This document shows positions 18,866-27,415 of a stretch of DNA of 64,000 nucleotides, piece by piece. Under the pieces are notes generated by a model that had not been told where the DNA came from, ran no database searches, and saw only the letters and a program-made list of their open reading frames with translations. Numbering within the stretch: the stretch's first letter is position 1; each line of letters starts with the position of its first letter. The position numbers and the translations under genes were made by a program. The DNA lies in contig NZ_SNWM01000003.1 of assembly GCF_004362245.1 (NCBI RefSeq), positions 744,001 through 808,000 on the forward strand. The letters are read 5' to 3'. This stretch comes from Pedobacter duraquae. GTDB lineage: Bacteria; Bacteroidota; Bacteroidia; Sphingobacteriales; Sphingobacteriaceae.

Positions 18866-19425
18866 ATACGATCTAGTGACTTCCGGTCTGTATGTGATTT
18901 TCTTTTAAATTTAATTGGTGATAACCCAGTTATCTTTTTAAATTGTGCTGACAAATGAGCACTACTGCTATATCCCATTTTCCACGAAATCTCATTTAAA
19001 TTAAGCTCTTCATATTCGAGAAGTTCTTTAACTTTTTCTATTTTTTGTTGTATAATGTATTGTTCAATGGTATTATGCTCTGTTTCAGAAAATATCCTAC
19101 TTAAATATGCATATTCCTTTTGTATGTGACCTGAGAGCAATTCGGAATAATTAATTTTTAATTTTGACAGGTCTGAATGATGAATCTGAGTTATGATAAC
19201 ATTCTTAATTTGTTCAATCAATCGTTCTCTTTGATTGCTTATAACTTCAAAGCCTAAAATGCTCAAAGACAAGCTTAGGGTTGCTAATTCTGATTCCTTT
19301 AGATCCTCAACGATGTCGACTTTTCCAAGATTTATCTGGTTGACTGTATAATCAAGATCTTCTAGGTGCCGTTTAACAGCAAAAATACATCTGTCGCACA
19401 CCATGTTTTTAATGGATAGAATCAT
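18862..19425 (-). CDS. AraC-family regulator with N-terminal HMA-like CxxC domain
   Basis: This 187-residue protein joins two parts. The first about 70 residues read like a heavy-metal-associated domain (ILSIKNMVCDRC, Cys10 and Cys13, then a beta-alpha pattern ending GFEVIS). The last about 90 residues are an AraC-type double helix-turn-helix with LNEISWKMGYSSSAHLSAQFKKITG at about 137-161. It lies 72 bp downstream of the CopZ-like gene on the same strand, so it probably senses copper and controls copA. The metal-sensing role is inference from the CxxC motif and the operon. Confidence 0.85.
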   Translation of the reverse strand: MILSIKNMVCDRCIFAVKRHLEDLDYTVNQINLGKVDIVEDLKESELATLSLSLSILGFEVISNQRERLIEQIKNVIITQIHHSDLSKLKINYSELLSGHIQKEYAYLSRIFSETEHNTIEQYIIQQKIEKVKELLEYEELNLNEISWKMGYSSSAHLSAQFKKITGLSPIKFKRKSHTDRKSLDRI

Positions 19426-19497
19426 ATTTTAAAACGCTAATCGCCTGGACTTTGTAAATGTAAAGAAATAATTATTTAAATATACATGGTTGTTAAT

Positions 19498-19713
19498 TTA
19501 CCCAATAGGGTCGGCAGCGTAACCAACACTTTTTAATGCTGTGATTAAATCATCAGAATAAATTGAATCATATGCTTTGACGATTAATGTTTTAGAAGGT
19601 GAAAGCGTGTCTACTGTCCAACTTTCAATAACATCCATTTGATTCAGAATAGGGGTCACGTTGGCTACGCAACTGCCGCACATGATATTAGTTTTAAATT
19701 TCAGTATTTTCAT
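19498..19713 (-). CDS. CopZ-like copper chaperone (HMA domain)
   Basis: This 71-residue protein is a single ferredoxin-like heavy-metal-associated domain with MCGSC (Cys12, Cys15) in the first loop and the closing LKSVGYAADPI strand. Such proteins carry Cu(I) in the cytoplasm and hand it to the CopA ATPase. Its gene starts 8 bp after copA on the same strand, which supports joint expression. The loop sequence differs slightly from the classic MxCxxC in spacing context, but both cysteines are present. Confidence 0.85.
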   Translation of the reverse strand: MKILKFKTNIMCGSCVANVTPILNQMDVIESWTVDTLSPSKTLIVKAYDSIYSDDLITALKSVGYAADPIG

Positions 19714-19721
19714 TTTGTGTT

Positions 19722-21947
19722 TTAATTTAATTTTGATGCTTTTAGGTGTAAACTATTTAGTACTACAGATACAGAACTTAATGCCATTGCAGCTCCGGCA
19801 ATCATTGGATTTAGTAAAAAACCATTTACTGGATACAATATACCTGCAGCTAAAGGAATTCCGATCACATTATAGATGAATGCCCAAAATAGATTTTGTC
19901 TAATTGTTCTGACTGTGTTCTTTGAGAGCTGAATCGCTTTCGCAATTTGTGAAAGATCAGATGATATTAGCGTGATGCCAGCTACATCGATCGCAATAGC
20001 AGATCCTTGCCCCATCGCTATTGATAGGTCTGCTTGTGCTAAAGCCTGACCATCATTAATACCATCGCCTACCATTGCAACAGTCTGCCCTTTCAATTGT
20101 AATTCTTTAATGAAATCAGCTTTTTGGTGGGGGAGTAGGCCAGCATGGTAATTTTCTATGTTGAGTTTAGCTGCAACGGACCTCACCGTATTTTCATGGT
20201 CTCCACTGAGCATATAAATAGCGATCGACATTTTTTTTAACTCAGCTATTGTTGCTAATGCATTGATCTTTAGTTGATCTTCAATAGCAATCAGCGCAAT
20301 GACCTCATTGTTTAATGAAAAATACACTACGGTTTTTGCATCATCTTGCATTTTTTTAGCAAGTAACGCAATATCTGAATGCACGTTTATGCTATATTCA
20401 TCTAAGAAAAGCACATTTCCTACCCTATATTTTTGGTCATTGAATTCTGCAGAAACGCCTTTGCCGGTGATGCTCTCAAAATAAGTTAAGCGTAATTCCT
20501 GAACGGGATCTTTTTGAAGATGAGTTACAATTGCTGAAGCCAAGGGATGCTCTGAGGATTGTTCGATGGTAAACAATACCGACTGAGCTTCACTGTGATT
20601 GTAGGAGGAAAACCCGGACCATATCATATCTGTCACTATAGGTTTTCCAGAGGTAAGCGTTCCTGTTTTATCTAAGATGATCGCATTAATTTTATAACCA
20701 AGTTCTAGTGCTGTTGCATCTTTGATCAATATTCCATTGGCCGCGCCTTTACCCATACCTACTACTATAGCTGTAGGTGTGGCAAGTCCCAAGGCACAAG
20801 GGCAAGCGATTACCAGGACGGATATTGTAGCCATAAGACCTTCAGAAAAAGCATGCGGCCGGTCGAAAACATACCAGGAGGCAATCGTTAATATCGCGAT
20901 ACTCAGAACAATTGGTACAAAAATGCCAGCAACCTTATCAACCAATTTTTGTATTGGCGCTTTACTTCCCTGGGCTTCCTGCACCATCCTAATGATACCT
21001 GATAGGAGTGTTGTTTCGCCCACTTCATGCGCGATCATTTTAAAACTCCCTTTTTGGTTGATTGTACCGGTAAATACTTCATCTGCCGCCTCCTTTAAGA
21101 TGGGAATTGGCTCACCTGAAAGCATGCTTTCGTCTACAAAGGATTCGCCTTCATAAAGTACGCCATCTACAGGTATTTTTTCTCCTGGCCGCACTAAAAT
21201 AAGATCATTAATTTGGATAACTTCCAATGGGACTTCCTCAATGTTATTTGATGTAATTCTATTCACATTTTTCGGTTGTAAACCGATTAGGTTTTTAACT
21301 GCGGAGGATGTGTTTGATTTAGCTTTTTTTTCCAGCAGTTTGCCAGACATCACGAATACAATAATGACTGCTGATGACTCGAAATAAACGTGCGGATGTA
21401 AGCCTTTGTTGTACCAAAATTGAGGGTATGTTGTGTAGAAAAAGCTATAACAAAATGCGACCCCTGTACTTAAAGCGACAAGCGTGTCCATGTTTGCCTG
21501 GTGATGTTTTGCCTGTTTGTAGGCGTTAACAAAAAACTTATTTCCAAAAATCAGTAGTATCGGTGCAGTTAATATTAACATGGTATAGTTAGCATATAGC
21601 ATATCGGAGAAAAACATACCTATTAATACTATCGGTACTGTGAGTAATATTGAGCATAACAAGTTTCTTTTCAGTTTTTGATAATTCTTTAGCTGTGATT
21701 GTTCCTGTTGGTCCTTCGCATTTAATTTGTTTACCAATAAATCGTATCCAAAAGATTTAACGGCATTTTGTATTTGTTCGAGTTTAACAATGTCAGATTT
21801 ATATTCTAATTTAAGTGATTGGGTAGCGTAGTTTACATCTGCCGATAACACACCGTTTTGAGCTCTGGCGATTGACTCGATACTGGCAGCGCAAGCGGCG
21901 CAGCTCATTCCCAATATTGGTACAGTTGTTTTTTCTGTCTGTTTCAC
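19722..21947 (-). CDS. copA: Copper-exporting P1B-type ATPase
   Basis: This 741-residue heavy-metal ATPase pumps Cu(I) out of the cytoplasm. It has an N-terminal HMA domain (GMSCAAC, Cys16 and Cys19) and eight hydrophobic segments. The CPC ion-site motif is in helix 6 (about 382-384), with SGEP (277-280), the phosphorylation motif DKTGT (426-430), SSEHPLAS in the nucleotide domain, GDGIND and the C-terminal MALSS motif of Cu(I) pumps. The start is GTG at 21947, directly downstream of a TAACTTTG promoter element. It heads the copA-copZ-regulator operon. Confidence 0.93.
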   Translation of the reverse strand: MKQTEKTTVPILGMSCAACAASIESIARAQNGVLSADVNYATQSLKLEYKSDIVKLEQIQNAVKSFGYDLLVNKLNAKDQQEQSQLKNYQKLKRNLLCSILLTVPIVLIGMFFSDMLYANYTMLILTAPILLIFGNKFFVNAYKQAKHHQANMDTLVALSTGVAFCYSFFYTTYPQFWYNKGLHPHVYFESSAVIIVFVMSGKLLEKKAKSNTSSAVKNLIGLQPKNVNRITSNNIEEVPLEVIQINDLILVRPGEKIPVDGVLYEGESFVDESMLSGEPIPILKEAADEVFTGTINQKGSFKMIAHEVGETTLLSGIIRMVQEAQGSKAPIQKLVDKVAGIFVPIVLSIAILTIASWYVFDRPHAFSEGLMATISVLVIACPCALGLATPTAIVVGMGKGAANGILIKDATALELGYKINAIILDKTGTLTSGKPIVTDMIWSGFSSYNHSEAQSVLFTIEQSSEHPLASAIVTHLQKDPVQELRLTYFESITGKGVSAEFNDQKYRVGNVLFLDEYSINVHSDIALLAKKMQDDAKTVVYFSLNNEVIALIAIEDQLKINALATIAELKKMSIAIYMLSGDHENTVRSVAAKLNIENYHAGLLPHQKADFIKELQLKGQTVAMVGDGINDGQALAQADLSIAMGQGSAIAIDVAGITLISSDLSQIAKAIQLSKNTVRTIRQNLFWAFIYNVIGIPLAAGILYPVNGFLLNPMIAGAAMALSSVSVVLNSLHLKASKLN

Positions 21948-21951
21948 AGTA

Positions 21952-21986
21952 CAAAGTTAATGTAGCAGGACGCTGTATTTTTACAG
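21952..21986 (-). promoter_or_regulatory. copA promoter element and candidate operator palindrome
   Basis: On the minus strand a perfect -7 element TAACTTTG (21952-21959) lies 4 nt before the copA GTG codon. A perfect 14-bp palindrome CTGTATTTTTACAG occupies 21973-21986, where the upstream promoter box should be. No TTG box is found at the right spacing. An activator or repressor bound at the palindrome could therefore set copA transcription; the HMA-AraC regulator of the same operon is the natural candidate. Confidence 0.55.
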
Positions 21987-22112
21987 TATTTTCGAAATAT
22001 ATTATACATTTTCACCTTAAGAGCTTTTTATTTTAGGGTATTATATTGTAAAACAGCACGGTACATGTATCTTTTTGGATTTGAGATGTTCTATTGTCTC
22101 TTTGGCCTGCTA

Positions 22113-22142
22113 TTTGAGGCTACTTCATTAGTCTCATATTTG
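22113..22142 (+). promoter_or_regulatory. Promoter of the 26-codon ORF
   Basis: TTTG at 22113-22116 is followed after 18 nt by CATATTTG at 22135-22142, one mismatch from the Bacteroidetes -7 consensus TAnnTTTG. The predicted transcription start is about 22147-22150, giving a leader of about 20 nt before the ATG at 22170. Confidence 0.45.
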
Positions 22143-22169
22143 GCTAATTAAACTCTCTAAATAATACAT

Positions 22170-22250
22170 ATGAAAAACTTTACTCAGAATGTAACAGTTG
22201 TTTTAGGTTTCTTTCCCTACCTGATCAAGAAAATCTATTTCAAGAACTAA
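22170..22250 (+). CDS. Possible small protein, 26 residues
   Basis: An ATG-initiated frame of 26 codons reads MKNFTQNVTVV and ends KKIYFKN. It has no acidic residue, four lysines and a hydrophobic middle (about residues 8-19). It lies in the 357-bp space between copA and the acyltransferase gene, 20-25 nt after a fair promoter, and its TAA is immediately followed by a strong hairpin terminator. I know no family for it. It could be a membrane-active small protein, a leader peptide, or chance within a small RNA. The terminator could also serve the convergent gene, which weakens the case. Confidence 0.4.
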   Translation: MKNFTQNVTVVLGFFPYLIKKIYFKN

Positions 22251-22251
22251 T

Positions 22252-22288
22252 AAAAAGGTCCGTATCATATGATAATACGGACCTTTTT
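22252..22288. terminator. Bidirectional intrinsic terminator
   Basis: A perfect 14-bp stem (22252-22265 with 22275-22288; arm AAAAAGGTCCGTAT) has a 9-nt loop. A T-run follows on the plus strand and the matching A-run serves the minus strand. It would stop transcription of the 26-codon ORF on the plus strand and of the acyltransferase gene (ending at 22305) on the minus strand. Confidence 0.85.
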
Positions 22289-22304
22289 ATTTTAATTATA
22301 TAGC

Positions 22305-24056
22305 TTAAAAGTTTTTGCCGATCTTTTCCAGCATTTCAGCTGGAATATTTCTCATATCTACGACTAAAAATCCGTCAAGGCAATCTGAAAATTTGGGGTC
22401 AATATTGAAGCAAATGATCTTTGCATTCAGATTCATATATTGCCTTAACAATACTGGTATTTTTATGTGTGAATTTTCGATGTCAGATATAAGGCTATCA
22501 AGATCTTTTAATGACTCGCTACTTTCAATAAGCAGGTCGGTATCTATAGGACTCAAATCAGCTTTGAACTTGTTTTTTGGTTTTACATACGCTGCAAGTT
22601 CGTAATCAAAATGATTTTTTGTAATGTAGTCCACTATAAGTGATTTAGAAAACTTGGAAAAGTTGTTGCTAATACTAACTGGCCCAAACATGTATCGATA
22701 CTGCGGATTATCCAAGAGGTATTTTAGAATTCCCTTCCATAATAAGAATAAGGGCAATGGTTTTTGTTGATATTCTTTTCTAATCCAGGATCTGCCTAAC
22801 TCTATGCCTTTTCTTAAAACGGGATAGAAAGGCTCCTTAATTTTAAATAGTTCCGACAGATAAAAGCCTCTGCGCCCCATTGTGTTTAAGATTTCGTCAC
22901 CTTTACCTATCCGATATGCTCCTACAATATTTTGAAGTTCTTTGTCCCATATAAATAGGTGGTGATAATATATATCATAATTATCAAGGTCAATTTTTTT
23001 ATTCGTTCCTTCGCCTACTTCTCTAAAAGTAATTTCTCTTAAGCGCCCTATTTCGCGAAGTACATTTGGTATGTTGGCTGTAGGGGTAATATAGACTTCG
23101 TAGTTTTTTTCTGCCCAAACCCGGAAACTTTCCAATTGATCTATTTCAGCGACGATTTCCAATCTCGAAGTTTCTTCGATAATTTCTTCAGGTTTTTTTT
23201 TGATTTTGAACAGATTGATCGGATTGAATAATTTTCGTTCCTGATCTAAACCAGTTCCTAGGGCGTAAGTACGCGCACGCAGGAAATCAAGTAGCTTATT
23301 GGTATTGTTTCGATAGGATATATCTTGTATATCAATAGGTCTGCCAATTCTAACTTTTATTTTTAAACCTTGTTTGTTTAAAAATTCTGAGGGAAGCTTG
23401 GCTGTCCTTAAAGTTGGGTGTATAAAACTGAGGATGTTAAATAATACACCGTTATTGCCATGAAAATATATAGGAACCACCGGTAGTTTTGCGCGCGCGA
23501 TTAACTTGCCAACAACAGGGTGCCAAAGGCGGTCGGTGATCTCCTGTTTATCTAGACTAAAAGTCGAGACTTCGCCTGCCGGAAAAATTCCAATCGGTGT
23601 GCCGCTTTGTAAAAGATCAAATGTCGCTTTTAAACCACTTATACTGGAAGAGTGCTGAACATTTTCGAAAGGGTTAACAGCTACAAAGAATTCACTTAGA
23701 TTAGGGATTTTTTTGAGAATGAAGTTAACCATGACTTTAGCTTCAGGTCGAACCATGCAAAGTAACTTAACCAGTGCTAATCCTTCCACGCCTCCATAAG
23801 GATGATTTGCTATCGCAATAAATCCCCCAGTTTTTGGAATGCTCTTCAAATCATCTTCATCAAAATCTATGCTTACACCGATAGTCTCCAAAATTTTATC
23901 TACAAACTCAAGACCGTTGAAGTGCTCATTTTGGGAGAATACCTTGTTAATGTCGTTTAGTTTCATTACCTCCATTAGCAGGGCAGCCAACCCTGGTACG
24001 CCTAATTTATCGATTTTCGTAGCTTTTGCGAACTCTTTGGTGGTTATGATCTTCAT
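22305..24056 (-). CDS. Bifunctional aminolipid acyltransferase (OlsF/GlsF-like)
   Basis: This 583-residue protein has two acyltransferase halves. The N-terminal half is PlsC-like: IAIANHPYGGVEG at about residues 92-104, in which the usual HxxxxD acid is replaced, and FPAGEVS near 160. The C-terminal half is a GNAT-type acyl-ACP N-acyltransferase of the OlsB/hemolysin group (GAYRIGKG, ELGRSWI, LFLLWKGI). The same order occurs in the fused OlsF and GlsF proteins that N- and then O-acylate ornithine or glycine to make aminolipids in Bacteroidetes. Which amino acid is used cannot be seen. I chose ATG 24056 over an upstream TTG at 24065. Confidence 0.78.
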   Translation of the reverse strand: MKIITTKEFAKATKIDKLGVPGLAALLMEVMKLNDINKVFSQNEHFNGLEFVDKILETIGVSIDFDEDDLKSIPKTGGFIAIANHPYGGVEGLALVKLLCMVRPEAKVMVNFILKKIPNLSEFFVAVNPFENVQHSSSISGLKATFDLLQSGTPIGIFPAGEVSTFSLDKQEITDRLWHPVVGKLIARAKLPVVPIYFHGNNGVLFNILSFIHPTLRTAKLPSEFLNKQGLKIKVRIGRPIDIQDISYRNNTNKLLDFLRARTYALGTGLDQERKLFNPINLFKIKKKPEEIIEETSRLEIVAEIDQLESFRVWAEKNYEVYITPTANIPNVLREIGRLREITFREVGEGTNKKIDLDNYDIYYHHLFIWDKELQNIVGAYRIGKGDEILNTMGRRGFYLSELFKIKEPFYPVLRKGIELGRSWIRKEYQQKPLPLFLLWKGILKYLLDNPQYRYMFGPVSISNNFSKFSKSLIVDYITKNHFDYELAAYVKPKNKFKADLSPIDTDLLIESSESLKDLDSLISDIENSHIKIPVLLRQYMNLNAKIICFNIDPKFSDCLDGFLVVDMRNIPAEMLEKIGKNF

Positions 24057-24132
24057 GAATATCAATTTGGATTTAAAGCAATCTCAAAAATAAGATTTAT
24101 ATTTTTAAATATCCGGTTTACATTAGCAGGTT

Positions 24133-25020
24133 ATGAGAAAATGGCTAAATAAATACTTTGTAGTGAGTCGGACAGAATTTAACGGGCTGACTATCTTATG
24201 GGTGTTGATCGTGATCGTTACGCTATTGCCCGCTGTGCTTTCCTGGTTGCTGCCAGAGAAAAAAGACAACTATAAAACAGAAAATATCGTTGCAGATTCT
24301 GATATCTTATTAAAACGAACGATGATGTGGAAACATAAAAATACTATCAGTCGGATGAAAGATGATGGAGAACTGTTTAAATTTGATCCCAATACGCTAA
24401 ATGCTGCTGGCTGGGAACGGTTAGGGCTTTCTCCAAAGCAAGCTGCGGCGATTTTAAATTACCGCGCTAAAGGAGGTAAGTTTCGGGTCGCTGAAGATGT
24501 GAAAAAAATGTATACCATTAAACCATCTCTATATGCACGCATTTCGCCTTATATTCAAATTGAGACAATAGAACCCGGGATTTCAAAATCTTATAGAAAG
24601 CACCATGTTGAAATTCTAAGAGTTATCGAATTAAATAGTGCAGATACTACGGAATTAGTAGAGATTAATGGTGTAGGATCGACTTTTGCAAAGCGAATTT
24701 TTAAATACAGAGAGCAGTTGGGTGGTTTTTACACAAAGCAACAATTGAAAGAAGTCTTCGGACTGGACTCGCTGAAATATCAGGAGATCAGTGAACAGGT
24801 TAAAGTTGATCCTGCCTATCTCAGGAAAATTATGATCAATACGATTTCACTTGAATTATTAAAAAACCATCCCTACTTAAAGTACAAACAAGCTAATGCA
24901 ATCATCCAGTATAGAAAACAACACGGAAATTATAGTAATATTGCTGACTTAAATAAAGTGGCCATTTTATCGACGGAAACAATAGATAAAATAGCACCTT
25001 ACCTTTCGTTTGAGCTATGA
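24133..25020 (+). CDS. Membrane-anchored helix-hairpin-helix protein, ComEA-like
   Basis: This 295-residue protein has one N-terminal membrane segment (about residues 20-38), then repeated helix-hairpin-helix units: NAAGWERLGLSPKQAAAILNYR, ELVEINGVGSTFAKRIFKYR and HPYLKYKQANAIIQYR. The GVGS hairpin is the DNA-backbone contact in ComEA-like proteins. The layout suggests a periplasm-facing DNA-binding protein, possibly for DNA uptake, but many Bacteroidetes carry this type without known competence. The stop overlaps the apt start (ATGA). Confidence 0.75.
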   Translation: MRKWLNKYFVVSRTEFNGLTILWVLIVIVTLLPAVLSWLLPEKKDNYKTENIVADSDILLKRTMMWKHKNTISRMKDDGELFKFDPNTLNAAGWERLGLSPKQAAAILNYRAKGGKFRVAEDVKKMYTIKPSLYARISPYIQIETIEPGISKSYRKHHVEILRVIELNSADTTELVEINGVGSTFAKRIFKYREQLGGFYTKQQLKEVFGLDSLKYQEISEQVKVDPAYLRKIMINTISLELLKNHPYLKYKQANAIIQYRKQHGNYSNIADLNKVAILSTETIDKIAPYLSFEL

Positions 25021-25544
25021 TAGAATCAAAAATAAAACAGACGGTACGTGATATTGCCGATTTCCCTAAGCCAGGTATAGTATTCAAAGATATCACACCG
25101 ATATTAAAAGACGGAGTTTTGTGTCGAGAAATTACTGAGGCACTGGCTGCGCAATTACTGGATGTGAAAGTTGATGTGGTTGTTGGTATAGAAAGTAGAG
25201 GATTTCTATTTGGAATGTTGTTGGCGCAAACATTGCAGGTACCCTTTGTGCCGATTCGAAAAGCAGGCAAGCTCCCTTTCAAAACTATTAAACAACCATG
25301 TAATCTGGAATATGGCAGCGCGGTACTTGAAGTGCATGAAGATGCACTGTTACCTGGGCAAAAGGTATTAATTCATGATGATTTGCTAGCTACTGGCGGT
25401 ACTGTTGTTGCTGCCGCTAAACTCGTTAAGATGTTAGGAGCTGAGGTGGCTGGATTTTCATTTATCATCGGACTAGATTTTTTAAAAGGTAAGGAACGCC
25501 TTGCTGAAGGTAACGCACCTATTTTTACGCTAGCATCTTACTAA
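25017..25544 (+). CDS. apt: Adenine phosphoribosyltransferase
   Basis: This 175-residue protein salvages adenine to AMP using PRPP. Visible features are IADFPKPGIVFKDITP at the N-terminus, GIESRGFLFG (about 59-68) and the PRPP loop VLIHDDLLATGGT (about 117-129). Length and motifs match the family. The gene is translationally coupled to the helix-hairpin-helix gene by 4 bp, although no functional link is obvious. Confidence 0.93.
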   Translation: MIESKIKQTVRDIADFPKPGIVFKDITPILKDGVLCREITEALAAQLLDVKVDVVVGIESRGFLFGMLLAQTLQVPFVPIRKAGKLPFKTIKQPCNLEYGSAVLEVHEDALLPGQKVLIHDDLLATGGTVVAAAKLVKMLGAEVAGFSFIIGLDFLKGKERLAEGNAPIFTLASY

Positions 25545-25728
25545 CCGTTATTATTCGGTAAAAAATTATATTTTTTTTATTGAACTGTATTCACACAATT
25601 TTCCCAATGAACAAGAAGCCAATCGTGTTAATGAACTAAATACCATTTCATTCTGTTTTCAGACAAACTTTTGCTTGCAGTTCCTATAGAATTTATTGTT
25701 TACTATTGTCGCATTCAAACACGAAAAC

Positions 25729-26901
25729 ATGGTTGACACGATAGAAAACACTGTAGGTTATAATTTTTCAGTTTCTGAAAATCAGGAGATGATCAGGGAC
25801 ATGGTCAGGGATTTTGCAGAAAAAAATATCCGAAGACATGTGATGGAATGGGATGAGGCGCAGATTTTTCCTGTAGAAGTATTTAAAAAGCTTGGCGAAC
25901 TCGGATTAATGGGAGTATTAGTTCCTGAGATTTATGGGGGTGCTGGTTTGGGTTACCAGGAATACGTTGACGTTATTGTTGGTGTAGCTAAAGTGTGCGG
26001 TTCCATCGGATTGTCTGTGGCGGCACATAACTCTCTATGCACCGGGCATATTCTGGCTTTTGGTAGTGAAGAGCAAAAGTTAAAATGGCTTCCAAAACTG
26101 GCAACAGCGGAATGGATCGGCGCCTGGGGGTTGACTGAAGCGAATACCGGGTCAGACGCATTACGTATGTTAACGACGGCTACCCTTGACGGTGATGAAT
26201 ATGTGATCAACGGTGCCAAAAACTGGATCACTCACGGAAAATCTGGGGATATTGCTGTAGTGATGGTTCGTACAGGTGAGCAGGGCGATTCGAAGGGTAT
26301 TTCAGCTATTGTTGTGGAGCGAGGTACGCCAGGTTTTACCGCCGGTAAAAAGGAGAATAAACTTGGCATGAGGGCTTCTGAAACAACTGAAATGATTTTT
26401 GATAATTGTCGTGTGCCTGCAACTAATTTGTTGGGTAACGTTGGTGATGGTTTTAAGCAGGCTATGAAAGTATTGGATGGAGGAAGGATATCTATTGCCG
26501 CGCTGTCTCTGGGTATTGCCCAAGGGGCGTACGAAGCTGCTGTGGCATATGCTAAAGAGCGTCATCAATTCGGACAGCCAATTGCCAATTTTCAAGGTAT
26601 TAGCTTTAAACTGGCTGATATGGCCACTGAAATCGAAGCTGCAGAGTTATTGATCCGACAGGCCGCAGATATGAAAAACAAAGGTCAGAAAATGACTAAA
26701 GAATCTGCAATGGCCAAATACTTTGCCTCCGAAGTTGCCGTACGTTGTGCTACTGAGGCTGTTCAAATATTTGGTGGCTACGGTTATACTAAGGATTTTC
26801 CGGTGGAGAAATTCTACAGAGACAGCAAACTGTGTACGATAGGAGAGGGAACCTCGGAGATTCAGAAAATAGTTATTGCAAGAGAAATATTAAATGCATA
26901 A
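25729..26901 (+). CDS. Acyl-CoA dehydrogenase (short-chain/butyryl type)
   Basis: This 390-residue flavoprotein carries out the first oxidation of fatty acyl-CoA beta-oxidation, with electrons going to ETF. It shows GAWGLTEANTGSD, the FAD/substrate region KNWITHGKSGD, EQ-rich helices and CTIGEGTSEIQK. In the last motif the glutamate before GTSEIQ is the catalytic base of short- and medium-chain enzymes. I start at ATG 25729; the frame is open from 25696, but those residues fall in the promoter region. It is a single gene with its own terminator. Confidence 0.9.
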   Translation: MVDTIENTVGYNFSVSENQEMIRDMVRDFAEKNIRRHVMEWDEAQIFPVEVFKKLGELGLMGVLVPEIYGGAGLGYQEYVDVIVGVAKVCGSIGLSVAAHNSLCTGHILAFGSEEQKLKWLPKLATAEWIGAWGLTEANTGSDALRMLTTATLDGDEYVINGAKNWITHGKSGDIAVVMVRTGEQGDSKGISAIVVERGTPGFTAGKKENKLGMRASETTEMIFDNCRVPATNLLGNVGDGFKQAMKVLDGGRISIAALSLGIAQGAYEAAVAYAKERHQFGQPIANFQGISFKLADMATEIEAAELLIRQAADMKNKGQKMTKESAMAKYFASEVAVRCATEAVQIFGGYGYTKDFPVEKFYRDSKLCTIGEGTSEIQKIVIAREILNA

Positions 26902-26947
26902 CTTAAATTAATTATTCTATAGCATATTCTAACCAAATATAATAACG

Positions 26948-26976
26948 TCCGGCGAGCTCTGTTCTCCGGATTTTTT
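26948..26976 (+). terminator. Terminator after the acyl-CoA dehydrogenase gene
   Basis: TCCGG (26948-26952) pairs with CCGGA (26966-26970) around a 13-base loop, with weak inner pairing, followed by six T. It lies 47 bp after the stop codon. Confidence 0.6.
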
Positions 26977-27030
26977 ATGCTTAAATATTTCAAGCTCAAT
27001 AGTTAATACTGATTTTTTATTTTCTAATTG

Positions 27031-27059
27031 TTGCAGAGCGATTTTTTTTGTTACCTTTG
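27031..27059 (+). promoter_or_regulatory. rpsU promoter
   Basis: TTG at 27031-27033, 18 nt, then TACCTTTG at 27052-27059: a full match to the Bacteroidetes housekeeping consensus. The expected start is about 27064, giving a leader of about 33 nt before rpsU. Confidence 0.75.
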
Positions 27060-27078
27060 CAGTCCTAAAAACAACGAG

Positions 27079-27085
27079 AGGAGGT
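27079..27085 (+). promoter_or_regulatory. Strong Shine-Dalgarno site of rpsU
   Basis: AGGAGGT is 11 nt upstream of the rpsU ATG. Strong Shine-Dalgarno sites are rare in Bacteroidetes because bS21 and neighbours hide the anti-SD. The rpsU site is reported as a conserved exception that allows feedback: ribosomes lacking bS21 translate rpsU better. Confidence 0.8.
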
Positions 27086-27096
27086 ATTTTAACGTT

Positions 27097-27291
27097 ATGA
27101 TCATTATTAATATTAAAGACGGCGAATCATTAGATAAGGCGCTGAAACGTTTCAAAAAGAAGTTTGAAAAAACTGGAGTTTTGAGAGAACTACGTAGCCG
27201 TCAAGCATACGAGAAAAAATCTGTAGCTCGTCGTACACAAGTTAAACACGCGATTTACAAACAAAATATGCAATTAGAAGGAACTATCTAG
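27097..27291 (+). CDS. rpsU: 30S ribosomal protein bS21
   Basis: This 64-residue basic protein reads MIIINIKDGESLDKALKRF, with the KKFEKTGVLRELRSRQAYEKKS core that defines bS21. It sits at the platform of the small subunit near the 3' end of 16S rRNA, where in Bacteroidetes it covers the anti-SD sequence. The open frame extends to 27028, but the family start is ATG 27097, with a strong AGGAGGT 11 nt upstream. Its own promoter and terminator make it a single-gene unit. Confidence 0.95.
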   Translation: MIIINIKDGESLDKALKRFKKKFEKTGVLRELRSRQAYEKKSVARRTQVKHAIYKQNMQLEGTI

Positions 27292-27312
27292 TTCTAGAAA
27301 TTGATACTATAG

Positions 27313-27347
27313 AAAGCGCCAGTGAATTTCACTGGCGCTTTTTTTTT
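27313..27347 (+). terminator. rpsU terminator
   Basis: A 13-bp perfect stem (27313-27325 with 27329-27341; arm AAAGCGCCAGTGA) with a 3-nt loop is followed by a run of T to 27347. Confidence 0.92.
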
Positions 27348-27415
27348 GCACATTTTTAGCGGAATCTCAGATCATTTTGTATATTGAATTTTAAGAATCA
27401 TGATCAGTAATACGT

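Noticed and set aside
20722..21156. 144-codon plus-strand frame inside copA
   Set aside because: It is antisense to the conserved ATPase core, with no family features; a shadow frame.
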